A DNA stretch of 64,000 nt from contig JAZOBN010000001.1 of NCBI GenBank assembly GCA_045595965.1, forward strand, positions 30,826-94,825. Reading direction: 5' to 3'. The DNA is from CAAGNP01 sp045595965. Lineage in GTDB: Bacteria > Bacteroidota > Bacteroidia > Bacteroidales > UBA932. Under the pieces are notes generated by a model, which saw nothing but the letters and a program-made list of their open reading frames with translations, had not been told where the DNA came from and searched no databases. Of the stretch, positions 27,510 through 36,811 are shown piece after piece; the first letter of the stretch is position 1, and each line of letters begins with the position of its first letter. A program made the position numbers and the translations under genes.

Positions 27510-30500
27510 ATGGCGTCATTCAATAAATTATTGCAGAAGATTTTCGGCTCTAAGGCCGACAGGGATATGAAAGCAATCAAACCTATCTTGGATAAGGTTC
27601 TTGCTGCATATGCCAGAATAGATACCTTGTCTCATGACGAATTGAGGGAGGAGACAGAGAAAATAAAAAGGACAATCGCAGAAAGAATAGCTAAAGACGA
27701 GGCAAGGAAGAGAGAGCTCAGAGGGCAACTTGAAGATGTTGAGATTGCACCTGAAAAGAAGGAGGCTTTGGCTACTGAGGTTGATAAGCTGAACAAAAAA
27801 ATCGATGAAGATATAGAGACAGTGCTGGCAGAGGTCCTTCCAGAGGCTTTTGCCATTATGAAATCTACAGCAAGAAGGTTCAAGGAGAATTCTGAAATTA
27901 GGGTTAAAGCAACAGATTTCGACAGGGACCTGAGTACATCAAAAGATTTTGTAACTATCGAAGGTGATCAGGCAGTGTGGAAAAACACTTGGCTTGCCGG
28001 TGGTAACCCTGTTGTATGGGATATGGTCCATTATGATGTCCAGCTTATCGGCGGTATCGTATTGCATCAGGGTAAGATTGCAGAGATGGCTACCGGTGAA
28101 GGTAAAACCCTTGTTGCAACACTCCCTGTTTTCCTGAATGCCCTTGCAGGTAAAGGTGTTCACGTGGTGACAGTCAACGATTACCTTTCAAAACGTGACT
28201 CCGAGTGGATGGGGCCTTTATATATGTTCCATGGCCTGAGTGTAGACTGCATCGACAAACACCAGCCCAACTCTGAGGCCCGTAAAAAAGCTTACCGCTC
28301 ATCTATCACTTTCGGTACCAACAATGAGTTCGGTTTTGACTATTTGAGGGACAATATGGCAATCGATCCCCAGGATCTTGTCCAGAAGAAGCACCATTAT
28401 GCAATTGTCGATGAGGTTGACTCTGTGCTGATCGACGATGCGAGAACACCCCTTATCATATCAGGTCCGGTACCAAAAGGGGATGACCAGCAGTTTATGA
28501 CCTACAAACCTTATGTGGAGAGGATCTATTCTGCTCAAAAGCAATTGGTGAGCAAGCTTCTTGTGGAGGCAAAGAAACTTATCGCAGAGGGGAACGAGGC
28601 TGAAGGTGGAAAATTGCTTTTCCGTGCACATAAAGGTCTCCCCAAATATAATCCTTTGATCAAATATCTCTCTGAACCCGGCGTGAAGCAGATTCTCAAC
28701 AAGACTGAGAATTTCTACATGCAGGACAACAACAAGCAGATGCATCTTATTACAGATGACCTCTATTTTGTTATTGAAGAGCAGCATAAAAGTATTGAAA
28801 TGACCGACAAGGGGCATGACCTGATTTCAGGTTCCCTTGAGGAGGGTAAATTCTTCGTGTTGCCCGATATCGGTTCTGAAATAGCTGATCTTGAGAAATT
28901 GGGACTTTCTCCTGAAGAGAAACAGGAGAGAAAGGATAAACTTCTTGCTGACTACGCACTTAAATCTGAGAGGGTACATACTGTAAATCAGTTATTGAAG
29001 GCCTACGCTTTGTTTGAGAAGGATGTTGAATATGTCGTAATGGACAATAAAATCAAGATTGTAGATGAACAGACAGGACGTATCCTTGAGGGGAGAAGAT
29101 ACTCCGACGGATTGCATCAGGCAATTGAGGCAAAGGAGAGTGTAAAGGTTGAGGCTGCAACACAGACATTCGCGACCATTACCCTGCAGAACTACTTCAG
29201 AATGTACCACAAACTTGCCGGTATGACCGGTACTGCGGAGACTGAAGCTGGTGAGTTCTGGTCTATCTATAAACTTGATGTAGTTGTTATCCCTACCAAC
29301 AGACCTGTATTGAGAGTTGACGAAGAGGATAATATCTATAAGACCAAAAAAGAGAAATATAATGCTGTAATCCAGAAGATTGAGACACTGACAAGTCAGG
29401 GAAGGCCTGTCCTTGTGGGTACAACCTCTGTAGAAATTTCGGAGTTGTTGAGCAGGATGTTGAAACTTCGCGGTATCAAACACAATGTCCTTAACGCCAA
29501 GCAACACGCCCGTGAGGCAGAAATCGTCCTCAATGCAGGACAACCTGGTGCCGTTACCATTGCTACCAATATGGCAGGTCGTGGTACCGATATCAAGCTG
29601 GGACAAGGTGTTAAGGAGAAAGGGGGTCTTGCCATCATCGGTACAGAGAGGCACGACAGCCGACGCGTGGACAGACAGTTGCGCGGTCGTGCAGGTCGTC
29701 AGGGTGACCCTGGTTCATCATCTTTCTATGTATCTCTTGAAGATGATTTGATGCGTATCTTCGGTTCGGAGAGAATAGCTTCAGTAGTAGATAAAATGGG
29801 ACTTGCAGAGGGTGAAGTATTGCAGCACTCTATGTTGTCAAGTGGTATCGAAAGGGCACAGAAGAAAGTTGAAGAGAACAATTTCGGAACACGTAAACGT
29901 TTGTTGGAATATGATGATGTGATGAACTCTCAGAGGGAGGTTATCTACAATAAACGTCGCAATGCCCTTTATGGAGAGAGGATAGATGTCGATATTCTTA
30001 ATATGATGAGCGACTATTGTGAGATTCTCGGAGAATTGTCACAGGATATGGAGTATCAGGATTTTGTAGACGAGGTTATCAAGAGCCTTTCTGTCGATCC
30101 GGCTATCGATGAAAACTTCTACAAAAATGGATCGGAACAGCAGATTGCAGACAAACTCTATACAAAAGTGCGTGAGGAGTATGGCCGTCGCACCGAAATT
30201 ATGGTGAAACAGGCCTGGCCAATCATAGAAAGAATTTATCAGACCCAAGGGGCAAGATATGAGAATGTTGTTGTCCCTGTGAGTGATGGTACCAAGATTA
30301 TGCAGGTGCTTCTCAATCTCAAGAAAGCATACGACAGCAAAGGAAAAGAGCTTATCAGAACAGTAAACAAGACTGTAACTCTGATGATGATCGATGAGTA
30401 CTGGAAAGAGCATCTTCGTGAAATGGATGATTTGAAACAATCTGTACAGAATGCTACATACGAACAGAAAGATCCACTTTTGATCTACAAGTTCGAAAGT

Positions 30501-30791
30501 TTCAATCTCTTCAAGAAAGTATTGGAAAACATCAGCAAAGATGTCCTCTCTTTCTTGTTGAGATCCCACATCCCTTTAAGGCCAAATCAGGAGGAGGCAT
30601 CTTTGAATGAGGGGCACAGAAGACGCTCAGATATGTCCAACCTGCAGACCTCAAGACAGGATCTGGCAACTAACGCCGGGGAACCGAAGAGCAATGCCCC
30701 TATAAGGGTGGAGAAGAAAGTTGGAAGAAATGATCCTTGTCCTTGTGGCTCGGGTAAAAAATACAAGAACTGCCATGGAAAAGAAGTTTAA
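27510..30791 (+). CDS. secA: Preprotein translocase subunit SecA
   Basis: ATPase motor of the Sec export pathway. At 1093 residues it is longer than E. coli SecA (901) because of insertions typical of Bacteroidota, including about residues 40-110 in the first nucleotide-binding domain. Walker A GEGKT is at 196-200, and the helicase motif ATNMAGRGTDIKLG is visible. The C-terminus has the zinc-binding SecB/phospholipid tail with CPCGSGKKYKNCH. The last 17 bases overlap the start of lpd in another frame. Confidence 0.98.
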   Translation: MASFNKLLQKIFGSKADRDMKAIKPILDKVLAAYARIDTLSHDELREETEKIKRTIAERIAKDEARKRELRGQLEDVEIAPEKKEALATEVDKLNKKIDEDIETVLAEVLPEAFAIMKSTARRFKENSEIRVKATDFDRDLSTSKDFVTIEGDQAVWKNTWLAGGNPVVWDMVHYDVQLIGGIVLHQGKIAEMATGEGKTLVATLPVFLNALAGKGVHVVTVNDYLSKRDSEWMGPLYMFHGLSVDCIDKHQPNSEARKKAYRSSITFGTNNEFGFDYLRDNMAIDPQDLVQKKHHYAIVDEVDSVLIDDARTPLIISGPVPKGDDQQFMTYKPYVERIYSAQKQLVSKLLVEAKKLIAEGNEAEGGKLLFRAHKGLPKYNPLIKYLSEPGVKQILNKTENFYMQDNNKQMHLITDDLYFVIEEQHKSIEMTDKGHDLISGSLEEGKFFVLPDIGSEIADLEKLGLSPEEKQERKDKLLADYALKSERVHTVNQLLKAYALFEKDVEYVVMDNKIKIVDEQTGRILEGRRYSDGLHQAIEAKESVKVEAATQTFATITLQNYFRMYHKLAGMTGTAETEAGEFWSIYKLDVVVIPTNRPVLRVDEEDNIYKTKKEKYNAVIQKIETLTSQGRPVLVGTTSVEISELLSRMLKLRGIKHNVLNAKQHAREAEIVLNAGQPGAVTIATNMAGRGTDIKLGQGVKEKGGLAIIGTERHDSRRVDRQLRGRAGRQGDPGSSSFYVSLEDDLMRIFGSERIASVVDKMGLAEGEVLQHSMLSSGIERAQKKVEENNFGTRKRLLEYDDVMNSQREVIYNKRRNALYGERIDVDILNMMSDYCEILGELSQDMEYQDFVDEVIKSLSVDPAIDENFYKNGSEQQIADKLYTKVREEYGRRTEIMVKQAWPIIERIYQTQGARYENVVVPVSDGTKIMQVLLNLKKAYDSKGKELIRTVNKTVTLMMIDEYWKEHLREMDDLKQSVQNATYEQKDPLLIYKFESFNLFKKVLENISKDVLSFLLRSHIPLRPNQEEASLNEGHRRRSDMSNLQTSRQDLATNAGEPKSNAPIRVEKKVGRNDPCPCGSGKKYKNCHGKEV

Positions 30792-32172
30792 TGTAATAGT
30801 TATCGGGTCTGGCCCCGGAGGTTATGTCGCTGCAATCAAAGCGGCACAACTTGGATTTGAAACAGCAGTTGTGGAGCGTGCAAACCTGGGAGGTATCTGT
30901 TTGAATTGGGGTTGCATCCCCACCAAAGCCCTTTTGAAAAGCGCACAGGCTCTCCATTATGCACAGAACGGTGAAAGCTACGGTTTCACTATAGATGGTG
31001 AAATAAAAGTGGACATCGCAAAAGTGGTGGAGAGGAGCAGAGGCGTATCTGCCCAGATGTCTAAAGGTGTTGAGTACCTTCTTAAAAAGAATAAGGTAAC
31101 AGTAATAAACGGTGATGCTTCACTGACACCGGACAAGAAGGTGGCTGTAAAAAGTGGTGAAGGGGTTGAACTGTATGAGGCAGACCATATAATCCTTGCG
31201 ACAGGCGCAAGACCCAATTCTTTACCTTTTGCACCTATTGACGGTAAGAAGATAATCTCTTATTTCCAGGCACTTGTTCCGGAGAAACTCCCTAAGAGTA
31301 TGGCAATTATAGGTTCCGGAGCTATTGGAAGCGAATTTGCATATTTCTACAAGAGTATGGGGGTAGAGCAGGTACATCTGATAGAGTATCTTGACAGGAT
31401 TGTTCCACTCGAGGATGATGAAGTCTCTGCACAGTTGAGCAGATCTTTCAGGAAAATGGGTATAAAGGTGATGACATCGGCACAAGTTAAAAGTGTAGAT
31501 ACCACAGGAGAACTGAACAAAGTGACAGTTGAAACCAAGAAGGGTGTTGAGGTAATCGAAGCTGAACTTGTCCTTTCGGCAGCAGGGGTTGTACCCAATA
31601 CCGAACATCTCGGTCTTGAAGCACTGGGTGTGGAGATGAACAGGGGGAAAGTAGTTGTGGATTCCCACTATAAGACCTCTGTGGATGGAATATATGCAAT
31701 TGGAGATATCATTCCTACACCCGCATTGGCACACATGGCTTCTGCCGAGGCAATCCATTGTGTAGAACATATTGCCGGAATCGACTCTCCAACCATCAAT
31801 TATGGAAATATCCCTGGTTGTACCTATACCTCACCTGAAATTGCTTCAGTGGGTATGACTGAGAGAACCGTGAAAGAGAAAGGCATCAGCTATAAGGTGG
31901 GAAAATTCCCCTTTACAGCATCGGGAAAAGCTGCGGCAGCAGGGGAAAGAGATGGCTTTATCAAACTTATAATTGATGCAAACAGTGATGAGGTTCTTGG
32001 GGCCCATATGGTCGGTGCAAACGTTACTGAGATGATCTCAGGGATAGTAGTTGCCAGAAATATGGGGGTAAAAGGGACCGATATTATCCACTCGGTACAT
32101 CCTCACCCTACAATGAGTGAGGCAATAATGGAGGCAGCCGAAGCCTCTGCAGGTCATGCAATTCATATATAA
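30775..32172 (+). CDS. lpdA: Dihydrolipoyl dehydrogenase
   Basis: E3 flavoprotein that reoxidises dihydrolipoamide with NAD+. I start at ATG 30775 (465 residues, MEKKFNVIVIGSGPGG), giving an N-terminal FAD-binding Rossmann motif. The ORF can be extended upstream, but that would lie inside secA without homology. The redox disulfide is in GGICLNWGCIPTKALLKS, a second GxGxxG (IIGSGAIGSEFAY) binds NAD, and the C-terminal active-site His-Glu lies in HPHPTMSEAIMEA. The E1/E2 partners are elsewhere; a glycine-cleavage or 2-oxoacid complex role cannot be told. Confidence 0.95.
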   Translation: MEKKFNVIVIGSGPGGYVAAIKAAQLGFETAVVERANLGGICLNWGCIPTKALLKSAQALHYAQNGESYGFTIDGEIKVDIAKVVERSRGVSAQMSKGVEYLLKKNKVTVINGDASLTPDKKVAVKSGEGVELYEADHIILATGARPNSLPFAPIDGKKIISYFQALVPEKLPKSMAIIGSGAIGSEFAYFYKSMGVEQVHLIEYLDRIVPLEDDEVSAQLSRSFRKMGIKVMTSAQVKSVDTTGELNKVTVETKKGVEVIEAELVLSAAGVVPNTEHLGLEALGVEMNRGKVVVDSHYKTSVDGIYAIGDIIPTPALAHMASAEAIHCVEHIAGIDSPTINYGNIPGCTYTSPEIASVGMTERTVKEKGISYKVGKFPFTASGKAAAAGERDGFIKLIIDANSDEVLGAHMVGANVTEMISGIVVARNMGVKGTDIIHSVHPHPTMSEAIMEAAEASAGHAIHI

Positions 32173-32185
32173 TAAGGTATAAGTT

Positions 32186-32602
32186 ATGAGTAAAGAGATG
32201 AGCGCACAACAAGTTAACGACATCTGTCGTATTTCGCACTCTACATCGATGAGTGGTGAGATGATTTCTTCATCTGACATCCGTATCGATGGTAAATTTA
32301 CTGGCAGAATCAACACAAAAGGTAAATTGGTAGTAGGGGAGAATGCCTATGTGGAGGGTGTAATTGTTTGTCAGAATGCTGATGTGTGGGGTGAGGTTAA
32401 AGGGGAAGTTTATGTCGAACAAGCTATTTCTTTGAAATCCAAATCAACACTTACAGGCTCATTGAAGTCGCATAAAGTGGGGATTGAAATGGGTGCGGTT
32501 TTCAATGGAACCTGCAATATTTTCAAACCTGAGGAGTTCAAGAAAATTGCTTCCGAGTTGTTCCCTTCAGTGGTAAAACCAGCAGAAGTAAAGAAAATCT
32601 AG
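32186..32602 (+). CDS. Bactofilin (polymer-forming cytoskeletal protein)
   Basis: A 138-residue bactofilin. Members polymerise without nucleotides into filaments that position envelope or cell-shape factors. The body (about 25-115) is a repeated beta-helix pattern with regularly spaced Gly and Val (for example RIDGKFTGRINTKGKLVVGENAYVEG split into two turns), flanked by short unstructured tails. It follows lpd by 13 bases and its stop overlaps the convergent pseudouridine synthase gene by 4 bases. Confidence 0.9.
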   Translation: MSKEMSAQQVNDICRISHSTSMSGEMISSSDIRIDGKFTGRINTKGKLVVGENAYVEGVIVCQNADVWGEVKGEVYVEQAISLKSKSTLTGSLKSHKVGIEMGAVFNGTCNIFKPEEFKKIASELFPSVVKPAEVKKI

Positions 32603-33270
32603 AAAATGTGAAATCTTCCCGGGAGAGGGGATTTAAGTCTTATCTCTTTTCCGGTGACGGGATGTATGAAAAAAAGTCTATCGGCGTGGAGAGCGAGTCT
32701 TCCAATAGGATTGCTCTTTGCGCCGTACTTTTTATCACCTGCTATGGGGTGTTCCGATTGGGAGAGTTGCAGACGGATCTGATTCTTTCTCCCTGTGAGT
32801 ATATTGATTTTCAGTAGTGAATAATTGGTGTCTGACTTGCTTACAGAGTATCTTGTAATGGCGAGTTTTCCCCTATTCTCGTCCGACTCATACATCATCA
32901 TCGCCTTGTTTTCGGAAATATAACTTCTTATCTCCCCCTCTTTTTCTGAAGGGTGTCCCTCAACTATTGCCTGATAGCCACGAGTGGTGACCATCTCCCC
33001 CCACTTTGATTGCATCTGCTCTTGAATTTCCCTCTCTTTTGCAAAAAGGAGGATGCCCGATGTCTCTCTGTCAAGTCTGTGGAGCACAAATAGTTTGTTG
33101 TGACGGTTTTCCTCCCGAATGTAATCTTTTACCAAGCGGTATGCAGTTGTCACCTTCTCCCTCTCTGTGGCGACTGTAAGGAGACCGGATGGTTTGTTTA
33201 TAGCTATGAGAAAACTGTCCTCAAAGAGGATTTTGATCTCAATGGGGTGATGATGCGGATATCCTCTCAT
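32599..33270 (-). CDS. RluA family pseudouridine synthase
   Basis: Converts specific uridines of rRNA or tRNA to pseudouridine. The 223-residue protein has the family motif HRLDRETSG at 64-72 with catalytic Asp67, and lacks an N-terminal S4 domain, so it belongs with the RluA/TruC-like small members. The exact target cannot be read from the sequence. It is the last gene of a minus-strand run after the glycosyltransferase, whose stop it overlaps by 4 bases. Confidence 0.92.
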   Translation of the reverse strand: MRGYPHHHPIEIKILFEDSFLIAINKPSGLLTVATEREKVTTAYRLVKDYIREENRHNKLFVLHRLDRETSGILLFAKEREIQEQMQSKWGEMVTTRGYQAIVEGHPSEKEGEIRSYISENKAMMMYESDENRGKLAITRYSVSKSDTNYSLLKINILTGRKNQIRLQLSQSEHPIAGDKKYGAKSNPIGRLALHADRLFFIHPVTGKEIRLKSPLPGRFHIF

Positions 33271-34229
33271 CGTATAGTCTTGTTGACATTGTATTCATTG
33301 CGGTTCTGGCTGTTTCTCGAAATGAGTTCACCAAGGAAGCCGGCAAGGAATAACAAAGTTCCCACTATCACAGCCACCAAAGCGAGATAGAACATAGGCT
33401 GGTCAGTGACTGCCCTGTATTTCAGGCCATGGGCTTGAGAAATAAGTTTGTCAGCTATAATCCATACAGTTATCGCAAATCCACTCAGAAATGAGAGTAT
33501 TCCAAATACACCAAATATGTGCATGGGCTTCTTTCCGAATTTTGAGAGGAATGCGATTGTCATCAGGTCAAGGACACCGTTGAAGAAACGGCTGACGCCG
33601 AACTTGCTTTTCCCGAATTTACGTTTCTGGTGTTTTACCACCTTTTCACCTATTTTGGAATATCCTGCATTAAGTGCCAGATATGGGATGTAGCGGTGCA
33701 TGTCGCCATATACCTCTACAGCTTTTACAACCTCTTTTTTATACCCCTTCAGACCGCAATTCATGTCATGAAGTTTCAGACCGGTAACTTTACGGGCGGT
33801 GTAGTTGTAAAGTTTTGAAGGGATGTTCTTGGTAAAGGTGTTGTCGTGACGTTTTTTCTTCCACCCGGATACAAGGTCGTAGCCCTCCTCCATCACCATT
33901 TTATAAAGTGCCGGAATCTCCTCCGGGTCATCTTGAAGGTCAGCATCCATAGTCACCACAACCTCACCTTCAGCTGCCTCAAACCCTTTGAACAAGGCGG
34001 CTGATTTTCCATAATTTCTCCTGAAACTGATTGCCCTGATATGAGGATCCTGTTCGCTCAATTCCTCAATAACTTTCCATGAACCATCTGTACTGCCATC
34101 ATTTACCATGATGATTTCCCACTCTTTGTCTTTTAGAAAAGATTCAGAGATGGCTTTGTTGATCCACGCAATTAGTTCGCGAAGAGATTCCTCTTCATTG
34201 TAGAGTGAAATTATGATTGAAAGGTCCAT
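33267..34229 (-). CDS. Family 2 glycosyltransferase with C-terminal membrane anchor
   Basis: A 320-residue GT2 enzyme of the dolichyl/polyprenyl-phosphate sugar synthase type. The N-terminal SIIISLYNEEESL and DxD region MDADLQDDPEEIP bind the nucleotide sugar. Two hydrophobic helices near 235-262 and 272-300 anchor it in the inner membrane. Such enzymes (GtrB, ArnC-like) load a sugar onto undecaprenyl phosphate. It overlaps the DUF4199 gene stop by one base and the pseudouridine synthase start by 4. Confidence 0.9.
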   Translation of the reverse strand: MDLSIIISLYNEEESLRELIAWINKAISESFLKDKEWEIIMVNDGSTDGSWKVIEELSEQDPHIRAISFRRNYGKSAALFKGFEAAEGEVVVTMDADLQDDPEEIPALYKMVMEEGYDLVSGWKKKRHDNTFTKNIPSKLYNYTARKVTGLKLHDMNCGLKGYKKEVVKAVEVYGDMHRYIPYLALNAGYSKIGEKVVKHQKRKFGKSKFGVSRFFNGVLDLMTIAFLSKFGKKPMHIFGVFGILSFLSGFAITVWIIADKLISQAHGLKYRAVTDQPMFYLALVAVIVGTLLFLAGFLGELISRNSQNRNEYNVNKTIR

Positions 34230-34765
34230 TATTCTTCAGTCTTGAAAGTGTCTTCATCGATAAAAAAGTTCTCTTTTTTTGTGTAGTTCGCAATGATTGC
34301 AGGAATAATCAGACCCCAGAACATGCAATCAAAAAAGATGGAGAAGATCATAACCTTGGGAATCATTGCACAAAGGGATTGATAATCCATACCTGGAAGG
34401 GCAACTCCAGACTCCTCAAAAGCAAGGAGCATTGTCTCTGCCAATTCACTTGTAGATGATGGGTCAATCACTACCATTGCGATATACATGTATGCAGTGC
34501 AAACTATTGCAGAGAGGAAGCATACAGTCAGACCAAACTTGTATGATTTTCCATAAGATACTGATTCGCTGCACTTTTGTGAGTATTTTTTCATAAATGT
34601 GTAGAGCAGCCAGATGATTGCAGCCCATTTTGCAAGTGACAGCAATGTATTGAGGAATTTTGGCATATTCTCAAATAGGATACCCAACAATGAAACAGCG
34701 ATTGTTACAAGTGAAAGTAGCAGACCGTATTTAGCTGCTAACGACCATTTTTCTTTAGATTCCAT
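34229..34765 (-). CDS. DUF4199 integral membrane protein
   Basis: A 178-residue protein with four predicted membrane helices (about 10-30, 35-55, 75-100 and 130-160). I start at ATG 34765 (MESKEKWSLAAKYG), because the longer ORF start at 34813 lies upstream of the -7 element at 34792-34799. DUF4199 is common in Bacteroidota and of unknown function. It heads the minus run that continues to the glycosyltransferase and pseudouridine synthase. Confidence 0.8.
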   Translation of the reverse strand: MESKEKWSLAAKYGLLLSLVTIAVSLLGILFENMPKFLNTLLSLAKWAAIIWLLYTFMKKYSQKCSESVSYGKSYKFGLTVCFLSAIVCTAYMYIAMVVIDPSSTSELAETMLLAFEESGVALPGMDYQSLCAMIPKVMIFSIFFDCMFWGLIIPAIIANYTKKENFFIDEDTFKTEE

Positions 34766-34791
34766 AAATTTAATTTTATCAAACAATAGCG

Positions 34792-34822
34792 CAAAAGTAA
34801 TATATTTTTTCATTACCTTTGT
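34792..34822. promoter_or_regulatory. Back-to-back promoters for DUF4199 (-) and thrS (+)
   Basis: Minus strand TACTTTTG (CAAAAGTA at 34792-34799) lies 26 bases before ATG 34765. Plus strand TACCTTTG (34815-34822) lies 27 bases before the thrS ATG. Both match TAnnTTTG and point outward, so the polymerase footprints overlap. Confidence 0.6.
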
Positions 34823-34849
34823 CGGTCAAATTGAAAACAAACGTAAAAT

Positions 34850-36784
34850 ATGATAAATATAACATTTCCTGACGGCAGTGTCCGCAGTTACAACAAAGGG
34901 ATTACCCCTTATGAGATAGCACAAAGCATTTCTCCCAGACTTGCAGCTGATGTGCTGGCTGCAAGTGTAGACGGACAAGTGTATGATTTGGATCGTCCTG
35001 TTGAAAAGGATGCATCACTTAAACTCCATAAATGGGATGACCAGGAGGCTAAACAGACTTTCTGGCACTCATCTTCTCACCTTATGGCAGAGGCGTTGCA
35101 GATTCTGTATCCCGGTATCAAATTCGGTATCGGCCCTGCAATTGAGACCGGTTTCTATTATGATGTAGATCTTGGAGAGAGGACACTGGTAGAGGCAGAC
35201 CTTAAGAAGATTGAAGATAAGATGATCGAACTTGCAAGGGAGAAACAGACCTTTGTGAGAAAAGATATCTCCAAAGCAGAGGCTTTGGCGGTGTACACAG
35301 AGAAAGGTGACCAATATAAATGTGAGCTTATCAGCGATCTTGAAGATGGTACCATCACCTTCTATACCACTGGAAGTTTTACCGACTTGTGTAGAGGACC
35401 TCACTTGAGAGACACTTCAGTTATCAAGGCTGTTAAATTGACCTCTATTGCGGGTGCATACTGGAGAGGAAATGAGAAGAACAAGATGCTGACCCGTATC
35501 TACGGTGTGACATTCCCTAAGAAATCTTTGCTTGATGAGTATCTTGCAATGATGGAGGAGGCGAAGAAAAGGGATCATAGAAAAATAGGTAAAGAGATGG
35601 AGTTGTTCACTTTCTCCCAAAGGGTGGGTGCCGGTCTCCCTATGTGGCTCCCTAAAGGGGCAGAGCTTCGTGGAAGACTTGAGGCATTCTTGAAGAAGGT
35701 GCAAAAGGCTTACGGTTATCTTCCTGTGATTACCCCTCATATCGGACAGAAAGAGTTGTATGTGACATCTGGTCACTATGCTAAATATGGTGCAGATTCA
35801 TTCCAGCCTATCCACACTCCTCAGGAGGGTGAAGAGTTTCTTTTGAAACCTATGAACTGCCCTCACCACTGTGAAATCTACAAATCAAAACCACGCTCAT
35901 ATAAAGATCTTCCACTCCGTTTGGCAGAATTCGGAACAGTGTACAGATATGAGCAGAGTGGAGAGCTTCACGGTTTGACACGTGTTCGCGGATTTACTCA
36001 GGATGATGCTCACATTTTCTGTCGTCCTGACCAGCTGAAAGAGGAGTTCTGCAAGGTTATTGATATCGTCCTTTATATCTTCAAGACCCTTAATTTCCCT
36101 GAGTTTACTGCTCAGATCTCTCTAAGAGACCAGGTGGACAGAAGTAAATATATTGGTACAGACGAAAACTGGGAAAAGGCAGAACAGGCTATTATCGAAG
36201 CATCTGCAGAGAAGGGGCTGAATACTGTAGTAGAATATGGTGAGGCTGCTTTCTATGGCCCTAAACTTGACTTTATGGTTCGTGATGCTATTGGCCGTAA
36301 ATGGCAATTGGGAACTATTCAGGTGGACTACAACCTTCCTGAACGTTTTGAATTGGAATATATCGGTGCCGATGATAAGAAACACCGTCCGATTATGATC
36401 CACAGAGCACCATTCGGTTCAATGGAACGCTTCGTGGCTGTATTGATTGAGCATACCGGCGGTAAGTTCCCTCTATGGTTGACACCTGATCAGGCTGTCA
36501 TTTTGCCCGTAAGTGAAAAGTATAACGATTATGCAAAAAAAGTTTGCGAATTACTTAATAATTACGATATTCGCGCCTCAATTGACGATCGTAACGAAAC
36601 TATCGGCAAGAAAATTAGAGAGAATGAACTTAAGAGGATTCCTTTCCTTCTCATAGTTGGTGAGAAAGAAGCGGAATCTGGTTTGGTGTCTGTAAGACGC
36701 CAAGGACAAGGTGACCAAGGTCAGATGAGTGCTGAAGACTTTGTGACCCTTGTAAACGATGAAATAAAGAAACAACTTGACTAA
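34850..36784 (+). CDS. thrS: Threonyl-tRNA synthetase
   Basis: Charges tRNA-Thr. The 644-residue class II enzyme has an N-terminal TGS domain (1-62), an editing domain with HSSSHLMAEALQ and the zinc-binding catalytic core with LKPMNCPHHCEIYKS (zinc Cys) and RVRGFTQDDAHIF, and an anticodon-binding domain at the C-terminus. It is followed 24 bases later by infC, the classic thrS-infC-rpmI-rplT order. Confidence 0.98.
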   Translation: MINITFPDGSVRSYNKGITPYEIAQSISPRLAADVLAASVDGQVYDLDRPVEKDASLKLHKWDDQEAKQTFWHSSSHLMAEALQILYPGIKFGIGPAIETGFYYDVDLGERTLVEADLKKIEDKMIELAREKQTFVRKDISKAEALAVYTEKGDQYKCELISDLEDGTITFYTTGSFTDLCRGPHLRDTSVIKAVKLTSIAGAYWRGNEKNKMLTRIYGVTFPKKSLLDEYLAMMEEAKKRDHRKIGKEMELFTFSQRVGAGLPMWLPKGAELRGRLEAFLKKVQKAYGYLPVITPHIGQKELYVTSGHYAKYGADSFQPIHTPQEGEEFLLKPMNCPHHCEIYKSKPRSYKDLPLRLAEFGTVYRYEQSGELHGLTRVRGFTQDDAHIFCRPDQLKEEFCKVIDIVLYIFKTLNFPEFTAQISLRDQVDRSKYIGTDENWEKAEQAIIEASAEKGLNTVVEYGEAAFYGPKLDFMVRDAIGRKWQLGTIQVDYNLPERFELEYIGADDKKHRPIMIHRAPFGSMERFVAVLIEHTGGKFPLWLTPDQAVILPVSEKYNDYAKKVCELLNNYDIRASIDDRNETIGKKIRENELKRIPFLLIVGEKEAESGLVSVRRQGQGDQGQMSAEDFVTLVNDEIKKQLD

Positions 36785-36795
36785 CAAAAACTTAT

Positions 36796-36811
36796 AGGAG
36801 GACTTCTTATC
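36796..36811 (+). promoter_or_regulatory. Strong Shine-Dalgarno and AUC start codon of infC
   Basis: AGGAGG (36796-36801) is followed after 7 bases by ATC (36809-36811), in frame with infC. No other gene in this window has such a motif, in keeping with the general lack of Shine-Dalgarno use in Bacteroidota. The first in-frame ATG lies 15 codons further on with no ribosome-binding sequence. A rare AUU/AUC start at infC is the known basis of its autocontrol. Confidence 0.85.

Noticed and set aside
30721..30774. Longer N-terminus of dihydrolipoyl dehydrogenase
   Set aside because: These codons overlap the zinc tail of SecA in another frame, and the FAD motif is correctly placed from 30775.
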